The position numbers and the translations under genes are program-made. Below are positions 63,058-64,000 of a DNA stretch of 64,000 nucleotides, in pieces. A model generated the notes under the pieces. It ran no database searches. It saw only the letters and a list, made by a program, of their open reading frames with translations, and was not told the origin of the DNA. Numbering within the stretch: position 1 is the stretch's first letter; every line of letters starts with the position of its first letter. Source of the DNA: Telmatactis stephensoni (lineage: Eukaryota; Cnidaria; Anthozoa; Actiniaria; Isophelliidae); the NCBI GenBank assembly GCA_029948255.1, contig JALIZF010001518.1, forward strand, positions 186,001 to 250,000, given 5' to 3'.

Positions 63058-63290
63058 CTCATTTGTGAACCTGAATGGATATTTGTTTTTCATTTGTAAA
63101 ATATAAAGAAGGCTAGAGATGAATTTTGGGTGCAGACGGCAGGGAATATAAAGATGCCTAAATTTGAAGAACAGCAAATTACTTTAATTATACAATGCAT
63201 TCTGATGATAGCTGGGCATAGCCACCCTTTACATTGCCCCCACCCCCTACACCATAAAACACTTTTAAGTACCACCATGTCCCTAGCATA

Positions 63291-63400
63291 GAAAGTTGTT
63301 TGTTTGGGATACCTGTGCTAGCAAGGAGGGGCCATTCCTCCTTCCCCCTCCCCCTTATACCTGTCTTTGTCAACACAGGTATCCCAAACAAACAACTTTC
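63291..63400. mobile_element. 110-bp MITE with perfect 27-bp terminal repeats
   Basis: GAAAGTTGTTTGTTTGGGAT... and its exact complement at the right end (63374-63400). Pyrimidine-rich loop. Perfect termini suggest a recent insertion. Confidence 0.9.
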
Positions 63401-63784
63401 TCCCTGAGCCTGTGCTTATAACATAGGGCTCTGGGGACAAGAATGCCCTTCCCCCTCTTTTCTCCTCAAAGAAGCACTAATTGCTACACAGCTACCTTAC
63501 TGCCACCAGATTGATAATCTACATGTTGCAGTACTTGTAGAACTATGACAGCCAATCATCTAATCAAATACATATAAAGGCTTTAAGTCTCCACTATAGG
63601 GGAGGGGGGGGGACTATTAAACCATACAATTTTTAGCTTTAAGGTAAAGATTTCAACCACTTTGTTCTGAAATAGGATACAATGTAAAGAGAAAACTGCC
63701 ATTTTAATGTGTAATACACACCTCCAACTAAAATTTTGGTGCACTACCTCAAGGGACAAAAATACACAAATTGTGTTCTCTTAA

Positions 63785-64000
63785 GGCTGGTTCACACTAG
63801 CGTCGGATTCGGAATCGGAAGCAGAAAACAAAGGAAAAGACAAAAGAGTTAAGTCAAGCGTGTGACATAAGACATCGACATAAGCATCGCAAGAAGCATA
63901 AGACCAAGCATAAGCATAATCAAAGACAAAGGAAGGAACAAAGAAAAACACCTTTCTTTTGTATTCTAATCCCTAAATTCTTTGTTGTTTTCTTACGATT
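63785..64000 (+). mobile_element. Probable MITE left end cut by the window edge
   Basis: GGCTGGTTCACACTAGCGTC, followed by GGATTCGGAATCGG and then CATAAG-rich tandem words (GACATAAG, GCATAAG), looks like the terminus of a fold-back element. The other end would be right of the window. Confidence 0.4.

Overview
The window looks like nuclear DNA of a cnidarian, probably an anthozoan such as a coral or sea anemone. It is AT-rich, its genes carry many small exons with GT-AG introns, its proteins are close to vertebrate orthologs, and it is packed with fold-back (MITE-type) elements and tRNA-derived SINEs. The organism is an inference; no species marker is present.

Four protein-coding genes could be rebuilt exon by exon, with reading phase kept across every junction. 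(1) A CCDC171 ortholog on the minus strand: 22 exons from 18685 down to 607, 1163 codons, with its 3' end beyond the left edge. (2) An ARIH1 (Ariadne-1, RBR ubiquitin ligase) ortholog on the plus strand: 16 coding exons, 19659-32418, 511 aa, complete, head-to-head with CCDC171 across about 970 bp of shared 5' flank. (3) An anion-type Cys-loop ligand-gated channel on the plus strand: 8 exons, 41291-53032, 451 aa, complete. (4) A multidomain Bcl-2 family protein on the plus strand: 2 exons, 60874-62525, 226 aa, complete, with a tiny upstream ORF whose stop overlaps its start codon.

Layout. 1-18.7 kb: CCDC171, whose introns hold two TTAA-flanked inverted-repeat elements, a 132-bp higher-order minisatellite and a long GAAA microsatellite. 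18.7-19.66 kb: shared promoter region. 19.66-32.4 kb: ARIH1, with fold-back elements stacked in introns 5, 6 and 10 (one nested inside another with a 6-bp target duplication) and SINEs in intron 12. 32.4-41.2 kb: intergenic, with small MITEs and then a duplicated A-B-C-D module block interrupted by two different insertions, one carrying a frameshifted RPA-like (OB-fold plus zinc-ribbon) relic between two identical 160-bp repeats. 41.3-53.0 kb: the Cys-loop receptor, whose introns hold a 5'-truncated LINE reverse-transcriptase fragment, an unclassified ORF and several long palindromic elements. 53.0-60.8 kb: gene-poor, with fold-back elements and an AAAAT microsatellite. 60.8-63.1 kb: the Bcl-2-like gene. 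63.1-64 kb: two more element termini.

The four genes do not form a pathway. The linked features are the divergent CCDC171/ARIH1 promoter and the mobile-element landscape. No operon, CRISPR array, rRNA or convincing functional tRNA gene was seen.
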